9,817 bases of DNA from Thermoplasmata archaeon. GTDB lineage: Archaea; Thermoplasmatota; Thermoplasmata; Thermoplasmatales; Thermoplasmataceae. Under the pieces are notes generated by a model. The model was not told the origin of the DNA, ran no database searches, and saw only the letters and a program-made list of their open reading frames with translations. Made by a program: the position numbers and the translations under genes. Where the stretch lies: contig JAJZXP010000447.1 of the NCBI GenBank assembly GCA_021806345.1, forward strand, positions 1 to 9,817, read 5' to 3'. Position 1 is the stretch's first letter. Every line of letters starts with the position of its first letter. Shown in pieces: positions 1 through 5,730 of this stretch.

Positions 1-68
1 GGTATCATTTTGCAGTAAGCTACCTCGATATTAAGTATCAGCATGGGTTATACCATTCGATTGCCTTG

Positions 69-692
69 ATGGAAGTAGAATTACAGTTCAGGGCACCTGC
101 TGAATGGATAAAAATACTTGTGGAAACCCATTCGGCGAGGATTAAGATAAGGGATATCCGGAGAAGCAAGGAAGGAGTAAAGGATCTGGTGGAAATCTTT
201 GCTCCTGCAGGCGATATCAAAGGACTTTCTTCAGGTCTTCTCAAAGAGACAGAAACAACGGAGGATCATCTTACCATGGTGGATGAAAACCATGCAACTG
301 CAATAGTCAATGCGGGCCAATGTCCAATTTGCAGTGTAATCCTTAACTGGGACTTGTTTCTGGTAGAAGCTTACAGCACCGATTCTGGAGACATGATAAT
401 GCGATGGCTAGTCCCGGACGAGGCTACAGTTTCTGGATTCTTAGCGCGTCTGGATGAAGATGGGGTTAAGTTTGAACTGATCAAGAAGAGGAACCTTACC
501 AAAAGGGGTGATATCACCTCAAGGCAAGAATACGTTGTAAAAACAGCCCTTGACCTTGGATTCTTTGACTATCCAAAGAAAGTGAATCTTGAAGGGCTTT
601 CTAATCGACTAAATGTTTCTTATGTGACACTTGCAGAGATCCTTAGGCGTGCTGAAAAGAATATTATCTCTTCTTACTTCAAGAAAAAATAG
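69..692 (+). CDS. HTH_10 (bacterio-opsin activator type) transcriptional regulator
   Basis: Probable DNA-binding regulator of the archaeal Bat/HTH_10 family. The C-terminal 55-60 residues (about 148-205) match the family pattern: 'TSRQEYVVKTALDLGFFDYP', then a helix-turn-helix with 'LSNRLNVS' and 'LAEILRRAEK'. The N-terminal 140 residues form the usual poorly conserved sensor-like part and carry a CPIC pair (Cys85 and Cys88), which could bind a metal or respond to redox state. I chose ATG at 69, giving 207 residues, the normal size for short members and with a typical beta-strand start (MEVELQF). A TTG lies one codon earlier. The frame stays open to the left edge of the window, so a longer, truncated gene cannot be excluded. 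It is the only + strand gene in the left part and is a candidate regulator of the minus-strand redox genes that follow; that link is inference. Confidence 0.8.
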   Translation: MEVELQFRAPAEWIKILVETHSARIKIRDIRRSKEGVKDLVEIFAPAGDIKGLSSGLLKETETTEDHLTMVDENHATAIVNAGQCPICSVILNWDLFLVEAYSTDSGDMIMRWLVPDEATVSGFLARLDEDGVKFELIKKRNLTKRGDITSRQEYVVKTALDLGFFDYPKKVNLEGLSNRLNVSYVTLAEILRRAEKNIISSYFKKK

Positions 693-930
693 GAATAGTG
701 GTTAAACCCTTTATTTCGGTGGCATTTGAAGATGCGCAGTATTTCAGAAAATATCTTTTCCACATCAGCCTTTTTCCGGAAAATTTTCCGAGTAAATCAA
801 GAATTTCTTCGTGCCCATGACCCAGAATCATGCTTATGCTTTTCCTGATCGTTAGATGAATACGCTGTAAATCTTCATCATTCCGAAAAACTTCTGGATT
901 CCATTTCAGGATTGTTGCGATCCTGAACTT
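679..930 (-). pseudogene. Unassigned open frame, possible gene remnant
   Basis: The 301 bases between the regulator and the small membrane-protein gene hold no recognisable gene, but one minus-strand frame is open for 83 codons from a TAA at 931-933 to a TGA at 679-681. It encodes a plausible helical, charged protein including 'NDEDLQRIHLTIRKSI' and 'HGHEEILDLLGKF'. There is no ATG, GTG or TTG near its upstream end; the first in-frame ATG is internal. Reading further upstream through the TAA, the frame stays open to the stop codon of the 156-residue membrane protein. It may be a degraded gene with a nonsense mutation, or chance. I recognise no family. Confidence 0.2.
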
Positions 931-993
931 TTAAAATTCTGATTCAAAAATGTTTAGTCTGATCAGGTCTTCGCAGAGATGTAGTGAATATGA

Positions 994-1464
994 TCAATAA
1001 TCGTCAGCAAAAGACTGAGTCTCACTTTTCTGGACTTTTCTCGTTGTTGCTACAAGAGCAATGTTTATCAGGTGAAGAGATACAGCTATAATAATAGAAA
1101 CAAGGCCAATAATTGCACCAATCTTCCCTGCTGTTCCGGTTACTGCACCGGAGAAACCAGTGAAAAACAGTATTACTCCCGCGTTAAGAAGATAATATTC
1201 TTTAGATACTGTCGACTTCATATGTGCACTGCTTCTTGTCAAGCCAGATGAAAACATGTATGAGAGCCCGAATATTATCATTGCAACAAAGCCAAATAGC
1301 CATAACACAAAGATTGCATCATGGCTCACCATAAATACACCTAGAATGTCAGCAGCAAATACTGCAAGACCCACAAGGAGGTAGAAGAAGCTGGTTGCGA
1401 TGAACTTGAGAACAAGTGTGGGGTTGACCCCAAGGGAACGTCTTTCATCAAGGTTATATGGCAT
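994..1464 (-). CDS. Small four-helix membrane protein, heme-copper-oxidase-subunit-I-like
   Basis: An integral membrane protein of 156 residues with four hydrophobic segments (about 16-42, 50-73, 91-110 and 114-140) and a polar C-terminal tail. The pattern of a first helix, then His48 followed by 'LFGFVAMIIFGLSYM', then 'LLNAGVILF' and a last helix with His131 resembles small proteins related to part of heme-copper oxidase/NorB subunit I that lie near nnrS and nor genes; this assignment is tentative. The start is ATG 1464 because GGAGGT (complement of 1473-1478) lies eight bases upstream; an in-frame TTG at 1473 would overlap that ribosome site. The gene follows the DUF2249-cupin gene after 28 bases and very likely shares its transcript. 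A heme or metal role for the histidines is inference. Confidence 0.65.
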   Translation of the reverse strand: MPYNLDERRSLGVNPTLVLKFIATSFFYLLVGLAVFAADILGVFMVSHDAIFVLWLFGFVAMIIFGLSYMFSSGLTRSSAHMKSTVSKEYYLLNAGVILFFTGFSGAVTGTAGKIGAIIGLVSIIIAVSLHLINIALVATTRKVQKSETQSFADDY

Positions 1465-1472
1465 ATTCCTCA

Positions 1473-1478
1473 ACCTCC
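1473..1478 (-). promoter_or_regulatory. Shine-Dalgarno site GGAGGT deciding the start at 1464
   Basis: On the minus strand GGAGGT is followed by eight bases and then ATG. This is an ideal archaeal ribosome site, fixes the start at 1464 rather than at TTG 1473, and fits an internal operon gene. Confidence 0.7.
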
Positions 1479-1492
1479 ATTGGTCCGCTTAA

Positions 1493-2119
1493 TCAGAGGA
1501 ATTTTCCTTTCGAGAGTTTTTCATGTACTTCTCTATGATCGTCTTCCGTTGGTATCGGAGAAACAATGTGGAGTGCTTCAATATCTGTCTTAGCCGAAAT
1601 TCCCCTCTTTTCTCCTCTCGGAATGATGATAAGCTTTCCAGGATAAAGATCGACTTCGTTCTCGCCTGCAACAGCCATGCCTGTTCCCTTGAAAACGGCA
1701 AAAACCAAATCGGTATCCGGCGAGTGAACCGGGATAAACTGTCCTGCCCTGATATATGTGATTATGACCTTGTAGTCCTTCCCCGAATATATCCCGACCG
1801 GAGAGAACCTCTCCGGCGAGAAGCTTCTCTCGTCGTCAAAACTGGTTATCTTGACTTTTCCAGTTGGTGCAGGATTCTCTCCCCTTCTAAACACACCAAC
1901 AAAAGTTCCGTCCGGGTTCCCGTGGGTCTCATACGCAGAAACCACTACCGGCAAACCCTCATGTTTCATGTGCTCCAGCAAATGCCTTGGATCATGGTCT
2001 ACAATTACATGCAGTTCATGCCCAGGGTGCAAAGAAAGGAATTTCTCGAATATCTTTGCGTGTCTCTCCGCCGGCGCAATTGTTCTGGCATCAATTGTGC
2101 TATATTCTTGAGTCTTCAT
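1493..2119 (-). CDS. DUF2249-cupin fusion protein
   Basis: A soluble protein of 208 residues with two domains. Residues about 8-80 match DUF2249: 'IDARTIAPAERHAKIFEKF', 'HPGHELHVIVDHDPRHLL' and a closing beta strand ending 'GVFRR'. This small SirA-like domain is common next to hemerythrin, nitric-oxide-reductase and NnrS genes. Residues about 112-190 form a cupin barrel: 'GQFIPVHSPDTD' and 'LYPGKLIIIPRGEKRG'. The cupin metal site is incomplete: His132 is present, but the second His of motif 1 and the His of motif 2 are missing, with only His184 further on. It may therefore bind a ligand without metal or use a different metal set. ATG 2119 is preceded by a TATA box at about 24-31 bases, so the message is probably almost leaderless. 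It is the first gene of an operon with the 994-1464 membrane protein. Confidence 0.8.
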   Translation of the reverse strand: MKTQEYSTIDARTIAPAERHAKIFEKFLSLHPGHELHVIVDHDPRHLLEHMKHEGLPVVVSAYETHGNPDGTFVGVFRRGENPAPTGKVKITSFDDERSFSPERFSPVGIYSGKDYKVIITYIRAGQFIPVHSPDTDLVFAVFKGTGMAVAGENEVDLYPGKLIIIPRGEKRGISAKTDIEALHIVSPIPTEDDHREVHEKLSKGKFL

Positions 2120-2142
2120 GAGAACCTTTAGGCCTTGCCCGG

Positions 2143-2150
2143 CATTTATG
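2143..2150 (-). promoter_or_regulatory. TATA box of the DUF2249-cupin operon
   Basis: CATAAATG on the minus strand sits about 27 bases upstream of ATG 2119 and immediately downstream of the palindrome at 2155-2170. The spacing predicts transcription starting at or within a few bases of the start codon. Confidence 0.5.
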
Positions 2151-2154
2151 AAAT

Positions 2155-2170
2155 CCCTACATTTTTAGGG
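2155..2170. promoter_or_regulatory. Palindromic operator candidate, copy 1
   Basis: The + strand reads CCCTACATTTTTAGGG, with CCCTA/TAGGG arms around a six-base centre. A near copy is found at 3506-3521. In both cases the element lies just upstream of the TATA box of a minus-strand gene and is followed on that strand by AT after the GGG. Placement next to the BRE/TATA region fits a regulator that recruits or blocks TFB/TBP. Confidence 0.5.
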
Positions 2171-2190
2171 TGTGGTAGAAAATTAGCTCC

Positions 2191-2214
2191 AGGATTTGGG
2201 ATGTATTAAATCCT
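2191..2214 (-). terminator. Inverted repeat after the NnrS-like gene
   Basis: AGGATTT (2191-2197) and AAATCCT (2208-2214) are perfect seven-base arms around a ten-base loop, 15-38 bases beyond the stop of the gene at 2230-3456. It may be a transcript-end stem-loop. The sequence between the arms is AT-rich (minus strand AATACAT), so a second promoter element cannot be excluded. An octamer TTAGCTCC is repeated directly on both sides (2183-2190 and 2220-2227). Confidence 0.3.
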
Positions 2215-2229
2215 ACACCTTAGCTCCAA

Positions 2230-3456
2230 TCAATTTGTTTTGCTGATCTCATCGGACGAATGCTGCTTTTTGTGTACTGGATCAAGCGAGCCCATTATGC
2301 GCCTAAGATTGTAAATAAAGGCGACAATGGCGATCAGTATAACGAATCCGGAAATGTATGAAATTGTGTACCCTACCTGAGCAAAGGGTGCCAACAGATC
2401 ACCGAAAACTCTCATGACATTCGCAATTGTCAGAATCACAAGCGGCAGGTACGAAACATTTTCCTGATTGGCTTTCTTCTTCAGGGTTAAGGGGAATATG
2501 ACCGGACTGTGGGCAACAATGAATGTGCCTATGAAACCTAGCGCAATGGAGTGTGCTGCAGGATCAAGGAACCCATGGCCGGCTATCAATTGGGCCGTAA
2601 AAAGCAAAAGACCGAGGATCAACCAGAGATATGATATTATTACTCCAGTTCTCATAAAATTCTGGAACCTGTTTTTTCTCCTCGCACCATGGAATGTTGG
2701 GTCATACAACACCGACACAGCTATCAAAAAACCAATAAAAGCAATAGAAACATACATTGCAGCATAATGCAACAATGCATTGGATTCAGCAGAAACAAAA
2801 GCTGAAATAACCGCAACCCAGGACACATAAACCTGAATTTTAGTCGTTCTGGATTTCATTCCTCGGACAAACCCGAGTTCCATCCTCTCAGCCAGTACAT
2901 AAATGACAGGAAATAACAGTGCCAGGTAGGTGAGACCTGTATTACCCGTGATAACAAACCCCATATTGGAAAAAGCTGAAAGTGCCATTGCAAAAATCGC
3001 AGCCCCAAATACCTGTTTAATACCTCTCTGTCCAGGATTCCTGCTGCTCGTCATATAATACAGAAATAGAAGCGAGGATGCCATTACAAGGATTAACCCC
3101 ACATATCTCAGGAATGGCAAATTGTAAAGTATGGCTATTGAGGTGCTGAAAACCCCCGCAAAAAGCATTACCAATATGGGTCTGGAAATTGGCAACCGGC
3201 CAGCTAAAGGGAATTTTTCCATCAATTCCAATTTTTCCGTGATTAGCAGGCCACCTACAACACCGAAAATCATGAGATCAGGGTGGAATAAGATTCCGGA
3301 GGCAACTGGAGCGTTAATGTAATACCCGTTGTTTTCTGCAAGGGCAGCAATGCCCGTCAGAAGGCCAAGTGCAAGAGAAACAACCGAAAGAAGTATTCCA
3401 GCATAAACTATGGGAAGTGGCTTTACAGCTTTCCTATTTCTGGAAATTTCAGGCAT
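2230..3456 (-). CDS. NnrS-like polytopic membrane protein
   Basis: A 408-residue integral membrane protein with about 11-12 hydrophobic helices from residue 15 to 383 and a polar tail. It resembles the NnrS superfamily of heme/copper-associated proteins, best known from bacterial nitric-oxide response. The signature is near the C terminus: His302 in 'AHSIALGFIGTFIVAHSPVI' with His316, then 'YLPLVILTIANVMRVFGDLL'. Further possible ligands are His58 in 'LFHPDLMIFG', His230 in 'LLHYAAMYV' and His294. NnrS is thought to relieve nitrosative stress by limiting metal-nitrosyl damage; whether this archaeal member does so is inference. ATG 3456 has GGTGA seven bases upstream and a TATA box about 40 bases upstream. 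The gene precedes the DUF2249-cupin operon on the same strand with 110 bases between, which hold a separate promoter. Confidence 0.65.
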   Translation of the reverse strand: MPEISRNRKAVKPLPIVYAGILLSVVSLALGLLTGIAALAENNGYYINAPVASGILFHPDLMIFGVVGGLLITEKLELMEKFPLAGRLPISRPILVMLFAGVFSTSIAILYNLPFLRYVGLILVMASSLLFLYYMTSSRNPGQRGIKQVFGAAIFAMALSAFSNMGFVITGNTGLTYLALLFPVIYVLAERMELGFVRGMKSRTTKIQVYVSWVAVISAFVSAESNALLHYAAMYVSIAFIGFLIAVSVLYDPTFHGARRKNRFQNFMRTGVIISYLWLILGLLLFTAQLIAGHGFLDPAAHSIALGFIGTFIVAHSPVIFPLTLKKKANQENVSYLPLVILTIANVMRVFGDLLAPFAQVGYTISYISGFVILIAIVAFIYNLRRIMGSLDPVHKKQHSSDEISKTN

Positions 3457-3491
3457 TGCAAATTCACCTTCAGAAAATTCATCCTGAAGTC

Positions 3492-3499
3492 AGTATAAG
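3492..3499 (-). promoter_or_regulatory. TATA box of the NnrS-like gene
   Basis: CTTATACT on the minus strand lies about 40 bases upstream of ATG 3456. Initiation about 25 bases downstream leaves a leader of roughly 15 bases, enough for the GGTGA ribosome site. The palindrome at 3506-3521 lies directly upstream. Confidence 0.45.
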
Positions 3500-3505
3500 A
3501 ATCAT

Positions 3506-3521
3506 CCCTAAAAAATTAGGT
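3506..3521. promoter_or_regulatory. Palindromic operator candidate, copy 2
   Basis: The minus strand reads ACCTAATTTTTTAGGG, agreeing with the + strand of 2155-2170 at 13 of 16 positions, with CCTAA/TTAGG arms. On the minus strand it stands just upstream of the TATA box of the NnrS-like gene, the same arrangement as copy 1. It also lies in the divergent gap before the small cassette starting at 3553, so it could influence both directions. Confidence 0.5.
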
Positions 3522-3527
3522 TGATGC

Positions 3528-3535
3528 TTTTATCA
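3528..3535 (+). promoter_or_regulatory. Candidate TATA box for the small-gene cassette
   Basis: TTTTATCA lies about 21 bases upstream of ATG 3553, slightly closer than ideal. It would give a leaderless message that begins near 3553, which favours ATG 3553 as the original start of the frameshifted winged-helix gene. Confidence 0.35.
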
Positions 3536-3552
3536 TAGTCATTAAACTTGAT

Positions 3553-3746
3553 ATGGGGAGAATAGAGAAAACTCACGCAAAATAGGGCAAACGTTGCCTT
3601 ACGAGAAATTTAAAGCACTCTTTTCAACGACTAAGCTAGGTGGAAATAGCTTCTATAATTTGCTCCACAAACTTGAACACAATGGTTTGATTGAGATAAT
3701 TTTGAATAATGAGGGATGGCCCATTCAGGTTATGGTGAAGGAATGA
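3553..3746 (+). pseudogene. Small winged-helix DNA-binding protein, apparently frameshifted
   Basis: Two overlapping frames look like one gene. From ATG 3553 the first frame gives 'MGRIEKTHAK' and stops at TAG 3583-3585. The neighbouring frame, open from 3552 to TGA 3744-3746, gives 'PYEKFKALFSTTKLGGNSFY', then 'NLLHKLEHNGLIEI' and a short wing. This is a winged helix: a recognition helix 'SFYNLLHKLEHNGLIE' followed by a beta wing. The span is 194 bases, one short of a multiple of three, so a single missing base near 3575-3585 would join the frames into about 64 residues. If nothing is missing, TTG 3594 would start a 50-residue protein, but it has no good ribosome site. The stop overlaps the next ATG (ATGA), so the genes look like a coupled regulator and membrane protein. 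It may be a true mutation, a sequencing error or programmed shifting; the fold call is fairly good, the status is not. Confidence 0.5.
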
Positions 3747-4021
3747 ACCCCCTCTCCAAATTTGGATTCTTATTGATTAGTGGTTCATCTTTAGGCATCA
3801 TCGTCTTGAAAATTCTAGTGAAATACCAACTATTCCTTGGAACTTGGCTCTACGCTTACATATCAGATCTTGCAGTCCTTTTTGGACTTATATTTTTTAT
3901 TGCCATAATCTTAATTTTGAATCCTATAATGAGGAATTTTATAGTATTGGGTTTGACATTTCTCATTTTCTTGTTTTTGGTTTACATCTTCATTGTGCCA
4001 GTTTCTCTAATAGGTGTTTGA
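3743..4021 (+). CDS. Small three-helix membrane protein
   Basis: A hydrophobic protein of 92 residues with three probable membrane helices (about 7-27, 39-60 and 66-88), connected by short polar turns; the longest loop is 'KILVKYQLFLGTWLYAYISD'. I see no catalytic motif and no known family. The start is ATG 3743 because GGTGA lies at 3734-3738 and the ATG overlaps the stop of the winged-helix gene, a typical coupled junction. An in-frame ATG at 3716 would add nine residues inside the upstream gene. The zinc-finger protein begins two to five bases after its stop, so all three small genes appear to share a transcript. Regulator, membrane and zinc-finger proteins together could form a small signalling or immunity-type module; this is inference. 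Confidence 0.6.
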   Translation: MNPLSKFGFLLISGSSLGIIVLKILVKYQLFLGTWLYAYISDLAVLFGLIFFIAIILILNPIMRNFIVLGLTFLIFLFLVYIFIVPVSLIGV

Positions 4022-4025
4022 AGTG

Positions 4026-4172
4026 GTGAAGTGTAAAGTTTGCAAGAGACCTACGGCAGTCGTTAAAGTATTTGGAAAGTTGAAAACTAGAGCAATTGGT
4101 TGGTATTGCTTCAAAGATCATCGCTTTGTTCCTGACGAAGATAAGGTGAAGATGGAAGAAGAAATGATTTGA
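4026..4172 (+). CDS. Short CxxC...CxxxH zinc-finger protein
   Basis: A 48-residue gene that is easily missed. It starts at GTG 4026 (or GTG 4023) and ends at TGA 4170-4172. The sequence begins 'VKCKVCKRPTAVVKVFGKLK', followed by 'TRAIGWYCFKDHRF' and an acidic tail 'DEDKVKMEEEMI'. A CxxC knuckle followed by Cys and His on the second half ('CFKDH') is the layout of short archaeal treble-clef or ribbon zinc fingers such as the N-terminal finger of TtuA-type sulfur-transfer enzymes ('CxxC...C..HF'). A GGTG at 4013-4016 serves as a weak ribosome site. It begins two to five bases after the membrane-protein stop, suggesting coupled translation. The function is unknown; a protein- or RNA-binding adaptor role is a guess. 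Confidence 0.6.
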   Translation: MKCKVCKRPTAVVKVFGKLKTRAIGWYCFKDHRFVPDEDKVKMEEEMI

Positions 4173-4209
4173 ACCTTCACTGACAAATTGATTAAGGTTC
4201 ACAAAATAA

Positions 4210-4217
4210 TTTATAAA
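4210..4217 (+). promoter_or_regulatory. TATA box of the nuclease pair
   Basis: TTTATAAA is a near-consensus archaeal TATA box. Its centre is about 25 bases upstream of ATG 4238, predicting a leaderless message that starts on the start codon. Confidence 0.65.
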
Positions 4218-4237
4218 CTCAATAGGCTCTTCATTTT

Positions 4238-4750
4238 ATGCCCGCATCTTTATATGAATCATTAGCCAGGGAATACCTGGAAACTGAAGGCTATCTCGTG
4301 TACAATAATCTTAAAATGCCAAACAAACAGGAAATAGATATTTTTGCATATTCTCCTAAGAAAGAAGCAATAATTGGTGAAGTGAAGGCAATAAATCCAA
4401 ATGAAAAGGCCATGGAGAAGTTGGCTTCAAAGCTCGACAAAGAAGTAATACTAGAATTTGTCAAGGAGAGCTATGGGGTCAAGGATTTCAAACTCGTTCT
4501 CTTTTGTTGGAACATGTATGAACATGATGAGCCAATGAAGAAATATGGAAAGAAACTTGGCTTTGATGACGTCATTACCTACCCAGAAATAGTTAAGACG
4601 TTATTTGAAAATGTAAAGAAAGTAAGGGATAATGATAGGTGGTTCTATGATGTGAATCGCCCCAACACACTTTTGCTACAAATCATATACGATGCCCTTT
4701 TGAATGAGTCTCAATATTTGAACAAGAAAGATTTTGAGGACTCAAAATGA
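4238..4750 (+). CDS. PD-(D/E)xK restriction-endonuclease-fold protein
   Basis: A 170-residue protein with a restriction-endonuclease-like core at the N terminus. Helix one 'LYESLAREYLETEGY' supplies Glu7 or Glu11, then 'QEIDIFAYSP' holds Asp34, and 'AIIGEVKAI' holds Glu48-x-Lys50, giving the D...ExK active site in the correct order and spacing. Later strands ('FKLVLFCWNM') complete the sheet. The C-terminal part from about 95 is helical and charged and has no family I recognise. The expected activity is Mg-dependent DNA cleavage. The start is supported by a TATA box 25 bases upstream. The stop TGA overlaps the ATG of the GIY-YIG gene, so the two nucleases are translated together. It is shorter than most type II enzymes, and may need a partner, possibly the GHKL ATPase, for targeting. 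Confidence 0.75.
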   Translation: MPASLYESLAREYLETEGYLVYNNLKMPNKQEIDIFAYSPKKEAIIGEVKAINPNEKAMEKLASKLDKEVILEFVKESYGVKDFKLVLFCWNMYEHDEPMKKYGKKLGFDDVITYPEIVKTLFENVKKVRDNDRWFYDVNRPNTLLLQIIYDALLNESQYLNKKDFEDSK

Positions 4751-5199
4751 TTTCTGCAACCTTAACAGATTTTAAATCGATTTCAGATTTCGCATCGGCT
4801 CAAAAGGAAGCTCCAAAATTACCCGGTATCTATGTACTGAGGAAGAAAGATGCCATCAAGTTTCCGAGGATAAATGGAGAGACTGATATATTATATATAG
4901 GGAGTACTGATAATCTTAAAAGACGATTTTATGGTTATAATCATCCAGGGAAATCCCAATATACAAACCAAAAAGTCAACAACTTTGTCATTAATCTGAA
5001 CCATGAGGCAGAATTTATGTGGAAAGTTGAACCAGACCCTGAAAGGGCGAGGTTCACTGAACATGAATTACTAAATAGATACCAAAAAGATCATCATGAG
5101 TTCCCTCCATTGAATGGAGCTAGTGTAAGGTCGTTGAAGTTAACATTGTCTCCCGAAAAGATAGGTCTTTTGGACGAATTAAGTATGAAAGAGCCCTGA
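4747..5199 (+). CDS. GIY-YIG nuclease
   Basis: A 150-residue single-domain nuclease of the GIY-YIG family. 'PGIYVLRKK' holds Gly27-Ile28-Tyr29, 'ILYIGSTDNLKRRFYGY' holds Tyr50-Ile51-Gly52 and the conserved Arg59/60, and 'TEHELLNRYQKDHHEFPPLN' holds the metal-binding Glu107 and the final Asn123. All catalytic positions look intact. Members include homing endonucleases, UvrC-type repair nucleases and restriction enzymes such as Eco29kI. Its ATG overlaps the TGA of the PD-(D/E)xK gene. A 260-base gap follows before the next promoter. Two different nuclease folds made in one coupled unit beside a methyltransferase and a GHKL ATPase suggest restriction; a repair or nicking role is the alternative. 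Confidence 0.8.
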   Translation: MISATLTDFKSISDFASAQKEAPKLPGIYVLRKKDAIKFPRINGETDILYIGSTDNLKRRFYGYNHPGKSQYTNQKVNNFVINLNHEAEFMWKVEPDPERARFTEHELLNRYQKDHHEFPPLNGASVRSLKLTLSPEKIGLLDELSMKEP

Positions 5200-5425
5200 G
5201 TCAACCCGAATCAGCTATTGGCAGCGTTAGGAAAGTATTTTTGCTTTATTTCCCAATTTTCAAATTTGTGAAATTGTAGAGGTGAAGAACGCAGTTTTTC
5301 TGGCATGAGATGATCGAGGATACAGTCAAAGCGAACGTATCCGCTTCACTAAAATTGTTATAATTCGTTGAATAATATACCATATTTTGTGAATTAGAAG
5401 AGTGAAAATTATATGACAGATAAGC
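5200..5425. other. Non-coding gap between the nuclease pair and the ATPase operon
   Basis: No convincing gene. There is a T-rich stretch at about 5237-5251 that could end the nuclease transcript, a weak hairpin CAATTT/AAATTG at 5254-5276, and short AAGCG/CGCTT arms at 5329-5346. A 17-codon frame from ATG 5310 ('MIEDTVKANVSASLKLL') has no support and may be a remnant. Confidence 0.4.
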
Positions 5426-5435
5426 TTTAATATTT
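5426..5435 (+). promoter_or_regulatory. TATA box of the small protein/GHKL ATPase operon
   Basis: TTTAATATTT is centred about 29 bases upstream of GTG 5460. This gives a start of transcription within a few bases of that GTG and supports it as the first gene of the unit. Confidence 0.5.
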
Positions 5436-5459
5436 CAATCGCTATATACTCTGTGCGAG

Positions 5460-5693
5460 GTGACTTTCATAACGAAAAGTGAGAAATTTGTGTTTTTAGC
5501 TGAAAAAAGGCTTGAAAAGGCGATTCATGCAATAGAAATATTAAAACCATTATCAGACAAATCTCGATACGAATATTCTGAAAAACAAGCAAATTACATA
5601 GTGAAGAAACTGAAGACGGCTGTAAATGAATTAGACTTGAGTTTCAAAGGTGAAAAAACAAACCAAAAGAAAGTGTCTTTGCCAAAAGAGTAG
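5460..5693 (+). CDS. Small charged helical protein (77 residues)
   Basis: A soluble, mostly helical protein. The core 'RLEKAIHAIEILKPLSDKSR' followed by 'YEYSEKQANYIVKKLKTAVN' resembles a short repeat seen at the ends of many phage- and restriction-associated proteins (R.EKxLKAI..L..LS..S.YxYT..Q...I...L), but I cannot name a family with certainty. The C-terminal 15 residues are lysine-rich and likely disordered. It starts at GTG 5460, placed by the TATA box 29 bases upstream; no ATG is available. The stop lies 37 bases before the preferred start of the GHKL ATPase, and the ATPase frame is open across its end, so the two are almost certainly cotranscribed. A DNA-binding accessory or partner of the ATPase is possible. 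Confidence 0.55.
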   Translation: MTFITKSEKFVFLAEKRLEKAIHAIEILKPLSDKSRYEYSEKQANYIVKKLKTAVNELDLSFKGEKTNQKKVSLPKE

Positions 5694-5730
5694 GTCAGTA
5701 GAGGTTCAGAACAAATTTGGAAGTGACAAT

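Noticed and set aside
1523..2131. Long + strand open frame across the DUF2249-cupin gene
   Set aside because: It is the antisense shadow of a gene with clear domain matches, has cysteine/arginine-rich unlikely composition and no promoter or ribosome site.
3716..3742. ATG 3716 as start of the three-helix membrane protein
   Set aside because: It lies inside the winged-helix gene; ATG 3743 has GGTGA in place and the ATGA overlap.
5310..5363. 17-codon frame 'MIEDTVKANVSASLKLL' in the gap before the ATPase operon
   Set aside because: Too short and without promoter or similarity; no evidence that it is expressed.
5650..5730. GTG start at 5650 for the GHKL ATPase
   Set aside because: The extra 27 residues are basic, low in complexity and overlap the preceding gene; ATG 5731 has a better ribosome site and begins the conserved part.
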